From Cellulomonas avistercoris (GTDB taxonomy: Bacteria; Actinomycetota; Actinomycetes; Actinomycetales; Cellulomonadaceae): 56,402 nt of DNA. The stretch spans positions 1 to 56,402 of the forward strand of contig NZ_JACSQV010000017.1 in the NCBI RefSeq assembly GCF_014836445.1, given 5' to 3'. A program made the translations under genes and the position numbers. Position 1 is the first letter of the stretch; the number at the start of each line of letters is the position of its first letter. Under the pieces are notes generated by a model that had not been told where the DNA came from, ran no database searches, and saw nothing but the letters and a program-made list of their open reading frames with translations. Below are positions 15,498 through 23,524 of this stretch, in pieces.

Positions 15498-15656
15498 CGA
15501 AGTTCCTTGTGTCGGGGGAGGGTGCCAGCCGACCGTAGCGGCCCGTTTGGCACGATACGCACCAGTTCATCCGGTTTTCCCTCGTGTGTGCGACCGCTTC
15601 CGCCGGACGGGTGATGCCGGGCTCGCGGCTCTGTCCCGCCCGCTGTCCGGGCACGT

Positions 15657-16340
15657 GTGCCGCACCCCTCCCTGCGCCGCTACCCGGTCAAGTCGATGGG
15701 TGGAGAGGCGCTGGCCTCAGCCGAGCTGGACCATCGCGGGTTCCACGGGGACCGCTGGTACGCCGTCGTGGACGGCGACGGCAGGTTCGCGTCGGTCAAG
15801 GACACCCGCCGGTTCCGCCGGCGGGACGCCGTGGTGCGCTACACGGCGTCGACGACGGCGGACGGCCAGGTCGAGGTTCGCTCGGACGACACGAGCTGGC
15901 TCGTGGGCGACCCGCTGCTCGACCGGCACCTCACCACCGCCATGGGGAGCGATCAGCGCATCCTGCCCGAGGCTGCCGTCTCGCACCAGGACGCCGGTGC
16001 CGTCTCCCTCGTCGGCACCGCGACGATCGCATGGTGCGCGGCCCGGTGGGGCGGCAGCGACGACCCTCGGCGGCTGCGCGTCAACATCGTCGTGGAGACG
16101 CAGACGCCGTTCGTCGAGGAGACGTGGGTCGGCCACCAGATCGCCCTCGGGTCCGCCGCGCTGACGGTCGTGGAGCGGATCCCACGGTGCCGCATGATCG
16201 ATGTCGAGCAGGACGGGACCAGCCCGCGTGCCCCATGGCTCCGGTCGCTCGGCTCCGAGCGAGATCTGTACCTCGCGGTCTACGCCGACGTCAGCCGACC
16301 GGGTGTGATCACCCTCGGCGACGAGATCTCTGTGCTCTGA
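15657..16340 (+). CDS. MOSC-domain protein
   Basis: A 227-residue protein with the MOSC N-terminal beta-barrel signature (LRRYPVKSMGGE, then DHRGFHGDRWYAVVD) and the C-terminal MOSC region. MOSC domains, as in molybdenum cofactor sulfurases and YiiM/YcbX proteins, carry or transfer sulfur or act on N-hydroxylated substrates with the molybdenum cofactor. The usual conserved Cys is probably C197 in IPRCRMIDVEQ, the position expected for the family. The start is GTG 15657. It stands alone between unrelated genes and may serve general molybdoenzyme metabolism; the only molybdoenzyme in the window is nasA. Confidence 0.85.
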   Translation: MPHPSLRRYPVKSMGGEALASAELDHRGFHGDRWYAVVDGDGRFASVKDTRRFRRRDAVVRYTASTTADGQVEVRSDDTSWLVGDPLLDRHLTTAMGSDQRILPEAAVSHQDAGAVSLVGTATIAWCAARWGGSDDPRRLRVNIVVETQTPFVEETWVGHQIALGSAALTVVERIPRCRMIDVEQDGTSPRAPWLRSLGSERDLYLAVYADVSRPGVITLGDEISVL

Positions 16341-16570
16341 GCCGAGGACGGGCCGCAACATCCACCGGACAGGGTGCGTCAGGCGGCCTCAGCCCAGTGC
16401 GGGCGCCGCGGTGCTGTGACCTGCGATGGGACTCGCTCGATGCCCAGCAGGTCGGCGGCCGGACATGCTGACGCGACGCGGACGGGCTCGATGCGAACCC
16501 TCAGCAGCGGCTGTAGGAACTCATCCGAGTGGCTCCACGAGATCTGCGGTCGGGCATGCCAGGTGGGTCC

Positions 16571-16847
16571 GTACGCGCTGGAGGTCGCGTAGACGACCGG
16601 CTCGACGCCGTGGTCGCGCAGGGTCTCGATGAGCGCGGTCAGCTCCGGGCGGACCTGGGAGGAGTCCGGGGGGTCGGCGTGGAACGTCCCGTAGTACTCG
16701 ACGTCGATGGCGAGAGGCAGCAGGTCCTCGTCGTCCGGCACCGTCGCGAGCACGTGCTCCGCCTGCGCCCTGCCGCTGCTCTCGAAGCTGAAGAAGTGGT
16801 ACGCACCGACCAGCAATCCGGCCTCACGCGCCCCGCGCAGGTTCGCC
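16571..16847 (-). pseudogene. Fragment of a GH25 lysozyme gene (middle part)
   Basis: These 277 bases align without gaps to 21140-21416 inside the intact GH25 gene, about nine bases in ten matching by eye. They encode NLRGAREAGLLVGAYHFF to the ATSSAYG region, including the AIDVEYYG catalytic segment. Both ends of the gene are missing. The frame remains open and runs on the 3' side into unrelated sequence (PQISWSHSDEFLQ... to the stop at 16379), and on the 5' side it abuts part of an aminoglycoside phosphotransferase gene. It cannot encode a complete GH25 fold. Confidence 0.85.
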
Positions 16848-16952
16848 GATCGACGCGGCGCGGCGCAGTGGCTGCTCGGCCAGGTCGGGCAGATGCTCGG
16901 TGAGCGGGGCGCGCACGAGGTCGGCGTCGACCGCGAGCTCGTCGTCATGCAT
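16848..16952 (-). pseudogene. 5' fragment of an aminoglycoside phosphotransferase-family gene
   Basis: ATG at 16952 opens a frame reading MHDDELAVDADLVRAPLT and then LAEQPLRRAASIG. This is the typical N terminus of actinobacterial APH-family kinases, just before the nucleotide-binding loop. Homology stops after about 35 residues, where the GH25 fragment begins in another frame. No kinase catalytic loop is found nearby, so the gene is a remnant. Confidence 0.6.
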
Positions 16953-17063
16953 CCGCGTCGTCACCGCGCGACGGTGGCACGGCGGCGCGTGGCGTCGCCA
17001 CGGGATGAGCCGGCCGCTCTGTCCGCACGCGATCGAGATGGATGCGCCTGGGCGGCCCCGCAG

Positions 17064-17077
17064 CACCTAATCGTTTG
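17064..17077 (+). promoter_or_regulatory. Shared upstream motif CACCTAATCGTTTG (GH30 gene)
   Basis: Identical to the 14 bases upstream of the CE3 esterase gene (11042-11055, other strand), in the same orientation to its gene and 50 bases before the GTGATCGTTCAC operator. Confidence 0.5.
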
Positions 17078-17127
17078 GGCGATCGCGTGCCTCTCGAGGC
17101 CCGTGCGAGAGTTCGCGGTGCCGGACT

Positions 17128-17141
17128 GTGATCGTTCACAA
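17128..17141. promoter_or_regulatory. Operator GTGATCGTTCAC (GH30 gene)
   Basis: Differs by one base from the perfect palindrome upstream of the CE3 esterase and GH27-GH43 genes and has the same CACAA end facing the gene. It lies about 120 bases before the GH30 start, next to a TTGGAC sequence (17147-17152) that could be a -35 element. Confidence 0.6.
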
Positions 17142-17257
17142 CTGGCTTTGGACAGGACGGATCCCGCCTCGACACAGTCACGCAGACCGGCGGATCCGGG
17201 TCTTGTCTGCCGACTGTCAGCGGGGACGGTCGCGCGCACATCGGACGACCAACGACG

Positions 17258-19015
17258 ATGGGACGGATCATGCGGAGATCTCCAAGATCGCGCCGGACAT
17301 GGGCGGTCACTCTGGCGGCGGCGACGCTGATCACGGGTGTGACGGTCGCCGAGGCGCCCGTGGCGTCCGCCGCGAGCGGCTGCCGGGTGGACTACGCCGT
17401 CGCCTCGCAGTGGAACAGCGGGTTCACGGCCGGCGTCAAGGTCACCAACCTCGGTGACGCGGTCAGCAGCTGGCTGCTCACCTGGACCTTCCCCGCAGGT
17501 CAGACCGTGAGCCAGGCCTGGAGCGCCGACGTCACCCAGAGCGGCGCCGCCGTCTCCGCACGGAACGCCTCGTACAACGGGTCGCTCGGTACCGGGGCGT
17601 CGGCGGAGTTCGGCTTCAACGGGACGTACGGCGGCGCCAACCCGGTGCCCACCTCCTTCGCGCTCAACGGCACCACCTGCACGGGGTCGGCCAGCGGCAC
17701 CCCCACGCCGACACCGACGCCGACGGTGGCACCGACCCCCACGCCGTCGGCCACCCGGACGCCGACGCCGACCCCGCCGGCGGGCGGACCCGCGGACATC
17801 ACGGTGAACACGGGCACGAAGTACCAGACGATCGACGGCTTCGGTGCCGCCGTGTCGATCTGGGGCGGTGCGTGGTCGACCGCGGACACGCAGACGCTCG
17901 TCGGGATGGGCGACAACCAGCTCGGCCTGTCGATCGTCCGCACCGGGATCTCGCCGGTGTCGAGCGAGTGGGGCACGCAGGTCAGCGCGCTGCGGACGGC
18001 GAAGTCGTACGGCTCGGAGGTCAAGATCCTCGCCTCGCCGTGGACGGCGCCGGCCGCGTGGAAGTCGAACAACAGCCGGGTCAACGGCGGCACCCTGCTG
18101 ACCTCGCGCTACGGCGACTACGCCAACCACCTCAACAGCTACGTGCAGTACATGAAGGGCCAGGGCGTGACGATCGACGTCACGTCCGTCCAGAACGAGC
18201 CCGACTGGCACCCCGACTACGACTCGATGGCGTGGACGGGTGACACCCTCCGCAACTTCGTGCGCGACCACGGCACGAAGATCAAGGACACGAAGCTGAT
18301 GGTCGCCGAGTCGCTGGGCACGAACCGGGCCTACACCGACCCCACCCTCAACGACGCGACCGCCCGCAACAACATCGGGTACATCGGCGGTCACATCTAC
18401 GGCCAGGAGAACGGGCCGAACCTCTCCCGGTACCCGCTCGCCGCCCAGTACGGCAAGAACCAGTGGATGACCGAGTGGAACTACCACCAGGCCGACGGCA
18501 ACGGGTCGAACATCTGGGGAGACCCGTCGAACGCCGCCGTCTGGAACGAGACCCTCGACGTGATCATGCCGTCGGTCAACCGCACGATGGAGGCGAACTG
18601 GAGCGCGTACGTCTGGTGGTACGGACGGCGCTACTACTCCTTCATCGGTGACGGGGAGTCCGCGTTCGGGACGACCGGCGGCGCGGTCCTCAAGCGCGGC
18701 TGGGCGTTCTCGCAGTACTCCAGGTACGTCCGTCCGGGAGACCAGCGCATCGGCGTGACCGAGAGCTCGAAGGCGTCGCCGCTGGACATCACGGCCTACC
18801 AGGGCGACGGCAAGATCACCCTGGTCATCCTCAACCGCTCGACCAGCGCGGTGAACGGCGCCGTCGTCCAGGCGCCGCAGGCGGTCAGGTCGGCGCTCCA
18901 CACGATGACGTCGCAGTACTCCAGCCGGGCACCTCGGACCACGGCCGTCAACGGCAGCCAGGTGACGGTCGACGTCCCCGCGCGGAGCATCTCCACGGTC
19001 GTCCTCACGCTCTGA
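17258..19015 (+). CDS. Secreted GH30 (glucurono)xylanase with N-terminal CBM2
   Basis: A 585-residue secreted enzyme. A signal peptide (about 1-39) precedes a CBM2 cellulose/xylan-binding module (about 41-142, bounded by the CRVDY and TTCTG cysteines), then a Pro-Thr linker (about 147-177) and a GH30 domain with its side beta-sheet. The likely acid/base is E314 in SVQNEPDW and the nucleophile E406 in WMTEWNYH. The pattern fits subfamily 8, whose members cut glucuronoxylan, but substrate is inferred. The start is ATG 17258 or ATG 17270 (MRRS); neither has an ideal ribosome site. Two regulatory motifs upstream are shared with the CE3 esterase, and a strong terminator follows. The intact gene lies between decayed fragments. 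Confidence 0.92.
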   Translation: MGRIMRRSPRSRRTWAVTLAAATLITGVTVAEAPVASAASGCRVDYAVASQWNSGFTAGVKVTNLGDAVSSWLLTWTFPAGQTVSQAWSADVTQSGAAVSARNASYNGSLGTGASAEFGFNGTYGGANPVPTSFALNGTTCTGSASGTPTPTPTPTVAPTPTPSATRTPTPTPPAGGPADITVNTGTKYQTIDGFGAAVSIWGGAWSTADTQTLVGMGDNQLGLSIVRTGISPVSSEWGTQVSALRTAKSYGSEVKILASPWTAPAAWKSNNSRVNGGTLLTSRYGDYANHLNSYVQYMKGQGVTIDVTSVQNEPDWHPDYDSMAWTGDTLRNFVRDHGTKIKDTKLMVAESLGTNRAYTDPTLNDATARNNIGYIGGHIYGQENGPNLSRYPLAAQYGKNQWMTEWNYHQADGNGSNIWGDPSNAAVWNETLDVIMPSVNRTMEANWSAYVWWYGRRYYSFIGDGESAFGTTGGAVLKRGWAFSQYSRYVRPGDQRIGVTESSKASPLDITAYQGDGKITLVILNRSTSAVNGAVVQAPQAVRSALHTMTSQYSSRAPRTTAVNGSQVTVDVPARSISTVVLTL

Positions 19016-19050
19016 GCGCCTGAGCGGGTCCGGCGCGACTGCCGACGGGC

Positions 19051-19081
19051 GGTGCTCCACGTCGAGCGGGCGTGGAGCACC
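19051..19081 (+). terminator. Terminator after the GH30 gene
   Basis: A perfect 11-bp stem (GGTGCTCCACG / CGTGGAGCACC) with a 9-base loop begins 36 bases after the GH30 stop. There is no T run, as is usual in this genome. Confidence 0.7.
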
Positions 19082-19091
19082 GTCGCCGTCC

Positions 19092-19188
19092 GGCCTACCG
19101 CAGGGCGCGCAGGTCGTCGAGGTCGCCGTCGAAGACGTTCATGTCGATGAACGACTCCTCGCCGTCGTACCCGTCGAGGCGGTCGCGG
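19092..19188 (-). repeat. Direct repeat copy 1: 3' end of the GH25 gene
   Basis: These 97 bases match 20933-21029, the last codons of the intact GH25 gene, with two differences seen by eye (c/g in the gaacgactcc segment and in ggtcgcgg). They encode the RDRLDGYDGEESFIDMNVF to DDLRALR end in minus orientation. With the second copy they bracket the amine-oxidase gene at 1,841-bp spacing. Confidence 0.9.
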
Positions 19189-19215
19189 CCCCAGGGAAAG
19201 AGCGCAGTCGCCCTG

Positions 19216-20694
19216 TCAGCGGCGGATGCCCAGCACCTGGGTGTCGAGCTGGATGTTCATGCCGCACTTCTCGACCATCTGGTCCCAGACGTCCTCCCAG
19301 CCCTTCGCCCAGGCCGTGACGCCGCTCGTCGAGCCGAACGGCCACGCCATGTCCGGCGTGATCCAGACGAGGCCGTAGTACGCGGGGATCTTGTCGAGGT
19401 CGCCGTACCCCTGCACCTGGTACGCGTACACCAGGTAGCCCGTGAGGACGCCCATGTCGTGGGCGTCCAGGAACTGCTGGAAGGTCGTCGAGAAGATGCG
19501 GTACGGGTCGCGTGTCGGTCTCGAGGGCGGCATGACACCGTCGAGGCTGCGGAAGATCTCCGTGCGCAGCGCGAGGTAGATCCCGACGGCCACCACGAGC
19601 GCGGCGTAGGCGGCGTCGCGTCCCGCGTCGGTGCACGGCCACGTGAGTCCGAGGCGCCGGCACGCGACCATCAGCCCGTAGTCGCCGAAGGTCATGACCT
19701 CCTCGCGCATGTCCGGCGGGACGCGGGCGACGATGCCGCGCCCGGGCCCGTGCGCGACGGGCACGCGGCAGTTCCCGGCGGTGAACTCGGCGAGCGCCTG
19801 CACCATGTCGTCGTACGCGGAGGACAGGTAGCAGGTGCCGAGCTCGGCGATCGTCGTCGCGTTCTGGTCGGGCACCTGCAGCGAGTGCGTCTTGCCGGCG
19901 TACCGGTTCGTCCGCTCCAGCAGCCTGACGTCCGTGAACCCCGCGCCGAGGAAGCGCTGCGCGACGAGCAGCCCGCTCACGCCGGCGCCGATGACGACGA
20001 TCGGCTTGCTCTTGTCACCCTCCAGGAGCGCCGGCTTCGCGGCGAGCAGCATGTTGAGGTACGACCAGCAGTGCAGGACGGACTCGAAGCACGTCGACGC
20101 GTGGACGTACACCGTGTCGTTCTCGCCCTGGATGTCGAGCCACGCCCACGGGGCACCGTCCGCGAGGGCGGTCGCGGGGAACTGGTTGAAGTACGGCGTC
20201 AGCAGCGGGTTGACTGCCGGACGGAGCGCGCCGTTCTGGTCCTCGTCGACCTGCACGATCTCGTGGACGCCGGGCTCGAACGGCCACCACCACGGCGGGT
20301 CGTCCAGGAACCTGGTCCGCTGGGCGGCGAGGCCCGCGGGATCCGACGCGCCGCCGATCCCGACCATCTGGTACGTCGTGACGACGTTCGTCGCGGCACC
20401 GTTCGCGGCCGGCAGGCCCCACTGCTTCGCCGTCTCGTTGCGGTACCCCTGCACGAGGCCCGTCTGGGGCTCCACGAGGTCGGGGGCGAGGATGACGGTC
20501 CGGTCCTGCTCGCGACGCGGACGCACGCGCAGGCACGTCGTGTAGAACGTGAAGTTGCGCAGGGAGCCCAGCAGCCACCGCTCCTGGGGCGTGAAGCTCA
20601 TGACCGGTCCGAGCGTGCGCGGGTCGCACGCGATCACGAGCAGCGCGGGGTCGACCGTGAGCTGCTTCCCGCCGGTCAGGTAGGTCACTTCCAT
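19216..20694 (-). CDS. Flavin amine-oxidase family protein with permuted halves
   Basis: A 492-residue protein related to FAD-dependent amine oxidases, with parts in the wrong order. The dinucleotide-binding motif that should open the protein (VVIGAGVSGLLVAQRF, then LLERTNRYAGKT) is at residues 233-268. It is followed by the normal N-terminal half, ending with WAKGWEDVWDQMVEKCG and NIQLDTQVLGIRR at the stop. The first ~225 residues read like the C-terminal half: VTYLTGGKQL, ALLVIACDPRTL, up to the FAD-contact end VYVHASTCFESVLHCWSYLN. Joining the C to the N terminus would rebuild the usual order. ATG 20694 is preceded by CGGAGG. It may be active as a circular permutant or be a rearranged, non-functional gene. 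It is flanked by direct repeats of GH25 sequence. Confidence 0.7.
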   Translation of the reverse strand: MEVTYLTGGKQLTVDPALLVIACDPRTLGPVMSFTPQERWLLGSLRNFTFYTTCLRVRPRREQDRTVILAPDLVEPQTGLVQGYRNETAKQWGLPAANGAATNVVTTYQMVGIGGASDPAGLAAQRTRFLDDPPWWWPFEPGVHEIVQVDEDQNGALRPAVNPLLTPYFNQFPATALADGAPWAWLDIQGENDTVYVHASTCFESVLHCWSYLNMLLAAKPALLEGDKSKPIVVIGAGVSGLLVAQRFLGAGFTDVRLLERTNRYAGKTHSLQVPDQNATTIAELGTCYLSSAYDDMVQALAEFTAGNCRVPVAHGPGRGIVARVPPDMREEVMTFGDYGLMVACRRLGLTWPCTDAGRDAAYAALVVAVGIYLALRTEIFRSLDGVMPPSRPTRDPYRIFSTTFQQFLDAHDMGVLTGYLVYAYQVQGYGDLDKIPAYYGLVWITPDMAWPFGSTSGVTAWAKGWEDVWDQMVEKCGMNIQLDTQVLGIRR

Positions 20695-20932
20695 CGTGTG
20701 CCTCCGCGCTCGTCCGTCACCTCCCAGAGTGGGGTCCGGGCGGAGGGGTGGACAGGGCCGCGGCGTGCGGCTGCCCGTTGGTGCGGAGCGTCCGCGGGCG
20801 GCGGCGCGTCAAGGAGGGCGGTGCTCACGTACGACGACGCCGGGCTCGTGCTCGACCACCCGGGCATCGCGGTCGGCTTCGTCCAGGGCGAGCGGGAGGC
20901 GGACCGGCCCGCTTCGTGACCTGGCTCCGCCT
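20695..20932. other. Short spacer with a possible 33-codon ORF
   Basis: Between the oxidase start and the second GH25 repeat, a plus-strand GTG (20821) follows AAGGAGG and encodes LTYDDAGLVLDHPGIAVGF and about 14 more residues before a stop at 20917-20919. It resembles the end of a larger protein rather than a complete gene. It may be a remnant carried in by the same rearrangement. Confidence 0.3.
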
Positions 20933-21029
20933 GGCCTACCGCAGGGCGCGCAGGTCGTCGAGGTCGCCGTCGAAGACGTTCATGTCGATGAAGGACTCCT
21001 CGCCGTCGTACCCGTCGAGGCGGTCCCGG
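20933..21029 (-). repeat. Direct repeat copy 2: 3' end of the intact GH25 gene
   Basis: This is the in-place copy of the 97-bp sequence also found at 19092-19188, forming the last ~30 codons and stop of the GH25 gene. Confidence 0.9.
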
Positions 21030-21673
21030 TTCGAGTACTGCCAGAAGGTCCACGCCCGGTCGTCCGACAGGGTGGGCGGCACGGCCACCGACCGGATCCA
21101 GATGGGCGTGCCCGGGTAGTGGCCGGCGACGTACCGGTCGTACGCGCTGCCGGTCGCGTAGATGATCGGCTCGATGCCGTGCTCGCGCAGGGTCGCGATG
21201 AGCGCGGTCAGCTCGGGGCGGACCTGCGACGCGTCCGGGGGGTCGGCGAAAAACGTGCCGTAGTACTCGACGTCGATCGCGACGGGCAGCAGGTCCTCCT
21301 CGTCCGGCACCGTCGCGAGCACGTGCTCCGCCTGCGCCTCGCCGCTGCTCTCGAAGCTGAAGAAGTGGTACGCACCGACCAGCAGCCCGGCCTCACGCGC
21401 CCCGCGCAGGTTCGCCTCGAACTCCCGGTCGACGAACGACGAGCCCTCGGTGGCCTTCACGTACGCGAAGTCGACGTCCTGCCGGGCGATCGTCGGCCAG
21501 TCGACGCTTCCCTGCCACGCCGAGACGTCGACCCCCCGCACGTCGTAGCGCGCTGCGAACAGACGGTTCGGCCACACCAGGCCGCGTTCGACGAGCACGG
21601 CCCCGAGCGAGAGGACGACGATCGTCCCCGTCAGGACGATCAGCAGGACACGGACGCGACGGCGGCTCGGCAC
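20936..21673 (-). CDS. GH25-family lysozyme, membrane-anchored or secreted
   Basis: A 245-residue muramidase-type hydrolase of peptidoglycan. An N-terminal Arg-rich start and one hydrophobic helix (about residues 8-30) act as signal anchor, with no clear cleavage site. The GH25 domain begins at RGVDVSAWQG with Asp in the first strand, carries the catalytic AIDVEYYG (Asp-x-Glu), and ends with AWTFWQYSNRDRLDGYDG, a classic family end. The start is GTG 21673. It is a single gene, not in a phage context, so it is probably a housekeeping or competition lysozyme. Two partial copies of it lie nearby (16571-16847 and 19092-19188), so this gene has been a repeated source or target of recombination. 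Confidence 0.92.
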   Translation of the reverse strand: MPSRRRVRVLLIVLTGTIVVLSLGAVLVERGLVWPNRLFAARYDVRGVDVSAWQGSVDWPTIARQDVDFAYVKATEGSSFVDREFEANLRGAREAGLLVGAYHFFSFESSGEAQAEHVLATVPDEEDLLPVAIDVEYYGTFFADPPDASQVRPELTALIATLREHGIEPIIYATGSAYDRYVAGHYPGTPIWIRSVAVPPTLSDDRAWTFWQYSNRDRLDGYDGEESFIDMNVFDGDLDDLRALR

Positions 21674-22064
21674 CGCGCCAGTCTGGCGTCGTCGCGCGCG
21701 CGGCGCGCGCAGCGTCCACCCGACCGGTCGTCGTCGCCTGTCGCGACGGACCGCGCTGACGGTGGGCGTCGCCCTCCTAGACCCCGTGACCCGGGACGAG
21801 TCTCCCGGGCGGCGGCGGGAGGGGCAGGGGTCGTGTAGGAACTCACCGGACTTGTCCGCCGCGTGGCGCTCTGACCTGCGCCCTGACAGGAGCGGGAGGC
21901 GGCCGCTGTCTCACCTTCGTGTCCGGATCCTCAGCGGTGGGCGCGAGGGCGAGCCGATCTACCGCTCAAGACCGCGGCGGAGCGGACACCCAGTCCTCGC
22001 GCATCCGGGCGTTCAGCTCATCGCGACCTGCCCCGGCGTCGGGCGCCACCCATAATGGGGGGTC
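21674..22064. other. Intergenic left edge of the accessory island
   Basis: About 390 bases without a credible gene. It begins with an alternating GCGC-rich tract (about 21690-21712) and ends with CATAATGGGGGG just before the DUF3644 start, where a promoter -10 may lie. No tRNA or attachment-site repeat is visible. Confidence 0.4.
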
Positions 22065-23171
22065 ATGCGGATGCGGCGGCAGGCGGCGATGTACCTCGAC
22101 ACCGCGATCGAGTCGCTGACGTTGGCGATCGAGCTGTTCAACCGGCCCTCACCGACAGCACGCGATCACGCTGTGCCGATGTTGCTGGGACACTCCTTCG
22201 AGATGCTGCTCAAGAGCATCATCTTTCAGGCTCGTGGCACCGTGCGCGACAAGGGTGACGAGCTGACGCACTCCCTCGGACGCTGCATCGGTATCGCCGC
22301 CGATGACCTCCACGTCCTGAGCAGTGACGAGCGGGCACTACTGTCCGCCTTGAAGCAGGACCGTGACTGTGCCACCCATGACTCGATTGTCATGAGCGAG
22401 CAACTGCTATGGGTGCACATGCGATCCGGTATCACGGTGGCCCGTCGGCTCCTGCGTGACCAGTTGCACCTGGACCTCAGCGAACTCCTACCTGGGCGAG
22501 TCATCCCGGTCAGCACCGAGCCGCCGCACCAGTTGCAGGCCCTCGTCGAGGAGGAACTGGCGACTGTGGCGGCCCTCCTCGCGCCTGGCACGAGACGGGG
22601 TCCTGACGCACGCGCTCGACTCCGTCCTTTGCTCAGCCTCGACGGCGCAGCGACAGGGCGAGTCGACCCTCCGACCGAAAACGAGGTTGCCCGAGCGGAG
22701 GCTGCCCTGCGCAAGGGAGCGGAGTGGCAGCGGATCTTGCCTGGCCTCGCCACCTTGAGCATCAGCCCGGTGGCTCCAGGAGGTGACGCACAGGAGGTCG
22801 TGCTCCGCGTCGGCAAGGCCGCCGAGGCCATCCCGGTCCGCAAGGCGCGCCGCGACGAGGAGGCGTTGGCGTACCGGTCCATGGACCCCTTCGAGGAGTA
22901 CGCCGGCAAGCTCACCAAGTTCGGAGAGAAGCTCGGGCTGACGCAGCAACAGGGGTACGCGCTCATCGAGCACCTCGCGATCAAGGATGACGACGCGGCC
23001 TACTTCTGCCGTCGGACCAAGAACGGCAATGTGCAGTACCAGGGGCTCAGTGCGCGCGCCTACGACCTCGGTCGTAAGGCACTCGAGGGAGGTGTCGACG
23101 TCGCAGACATTACTCGTCGCTACCACGAGTCCCGGTCGCGTAAGGGGGCTGCGCGGCGAGCGATGCCGTGA
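22065..23171 (+). CDS. DUF3644-like protein with a HEPN-type R-x4-H motif
   Basis: A 368-residue protein. Residues 1-130 form a helical domain like DUF3644: AIELFNRPSPTARDHAVPML, then LGHSFEMLLKSIIF. It contains R100-D-C-A-T-H105 in LKQDRDCATHDS, the R-x4-6-H pattern of HEPN ribonucleases. Residues ~260-365 form a second region (DPFEEYAGKLTKFGEKLGLTQQQGYALIEHL) that resembles a helical DNA-binding or interaction domain. HEPN proteins are common RNases in antiphage and toxin systems. It starts an island that also holds an ABC-3C system and a TniQ gene, and is on the same strand as the ABC-3C genes but separated from them by about 350 bases. ATG 22065 or 22071 could be the start. The family call comes from pattern only. 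Confidence 0.72.
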   Translation: MRMRRQAAMYLDTAIESLTLAIELFNRPSPTARDHAVPMLLGHSFEMLLKSIIFQARGTVRDKGDELTHSLGRCIGIAADDLHVLSSDERALLSALKQDRDCATHDSIVMSEQLLWVHMRSGITVARRLLRDQLHLDLSELLPGRVIPVSTEPPHQLQALVEEELATVAALLAPGTRRGPDARARLRPLLSLDGAATGRVDPPTENEVARAEAALRKGAEWQRILPGLATLSISPVAPGGDAQEVVLRVGKAAEAIPVRKARRDEEALAYRSMDPFEEYAGKLTKFGEKLGLTQQQGYALIEHLAIKDDDAAYFCRRTKNGNVQYQGLSARAYDLGRKALEGGVDVADITRRYHESRSRKGAARRAMP

Positions 23172-23524
23172 GACTGCGCGTCGACTGTGTTGGTTGCTGA
23201 CACGGGCAACGCCGGCGGTCCGAAGCGGCGGCGAGAGCGTCACGCCGCATCGAGAACCCGTAGCGACGGGACATCGGCGGTCGCGCCTATTCTCCGTCCG
23301 AAGCCTCGACCGGTGTTGGCGCCAGTCGGAGCTGGGCCGTCCATGCCGTCGGCTGGGCGCGCAGGGCGGCTGGCGGCGTCCAGCTGATGATCGAGCCAGT
23401 CGGGCGTGCCGTGTGCCGCTGAGCTATGTGCGTACGTCGCAGTAGGGTGAGCCGGACTCAGCGGCGACGCCGATCCGAGCCGTGCGGGTGCTCGGCTGAC
23501 GCAGTTCCGGGAGGGGGCAGCAAC
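23172..23524. other. Spacer between the HEPN-like gene and the ABC-3C operon
   Basis: About 350 bases with no convincing gene. GC falls after it. The last bases carry GGGAGGGGG, the likely ribosome site for the TTG start at 23525. An ATG at 23426 is in the same frame but lacks a ribosome site and would add an Arg-rich, unlikely N terminus. A promoter for the ABC-3C operon is expected here; none is obvious. Confidence 0.4.

Noticed and set aside
16379..16948. A complete 189-codon GH25-like gene
   Set aside because: Only the middle 277 bases match GH25. Both ends of the frame are unrelated and essential parts of the fold are missing, so it is listed as a fragment.
17698..17790. Tandem repeats that could look like a CRISPR or minisatellite
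   Set aside because: They encode the Pro-Thr linker of the GH30 protein; the same holds for 10140-10200 in the esterase gene.
20936..21673. GH25 lysozyme as sign of a prophage
   Set aside because: No holin, integrase, terminase or structural phage gene is nearby, and the protein has a signal anchor of a bacterial surface enzyme.
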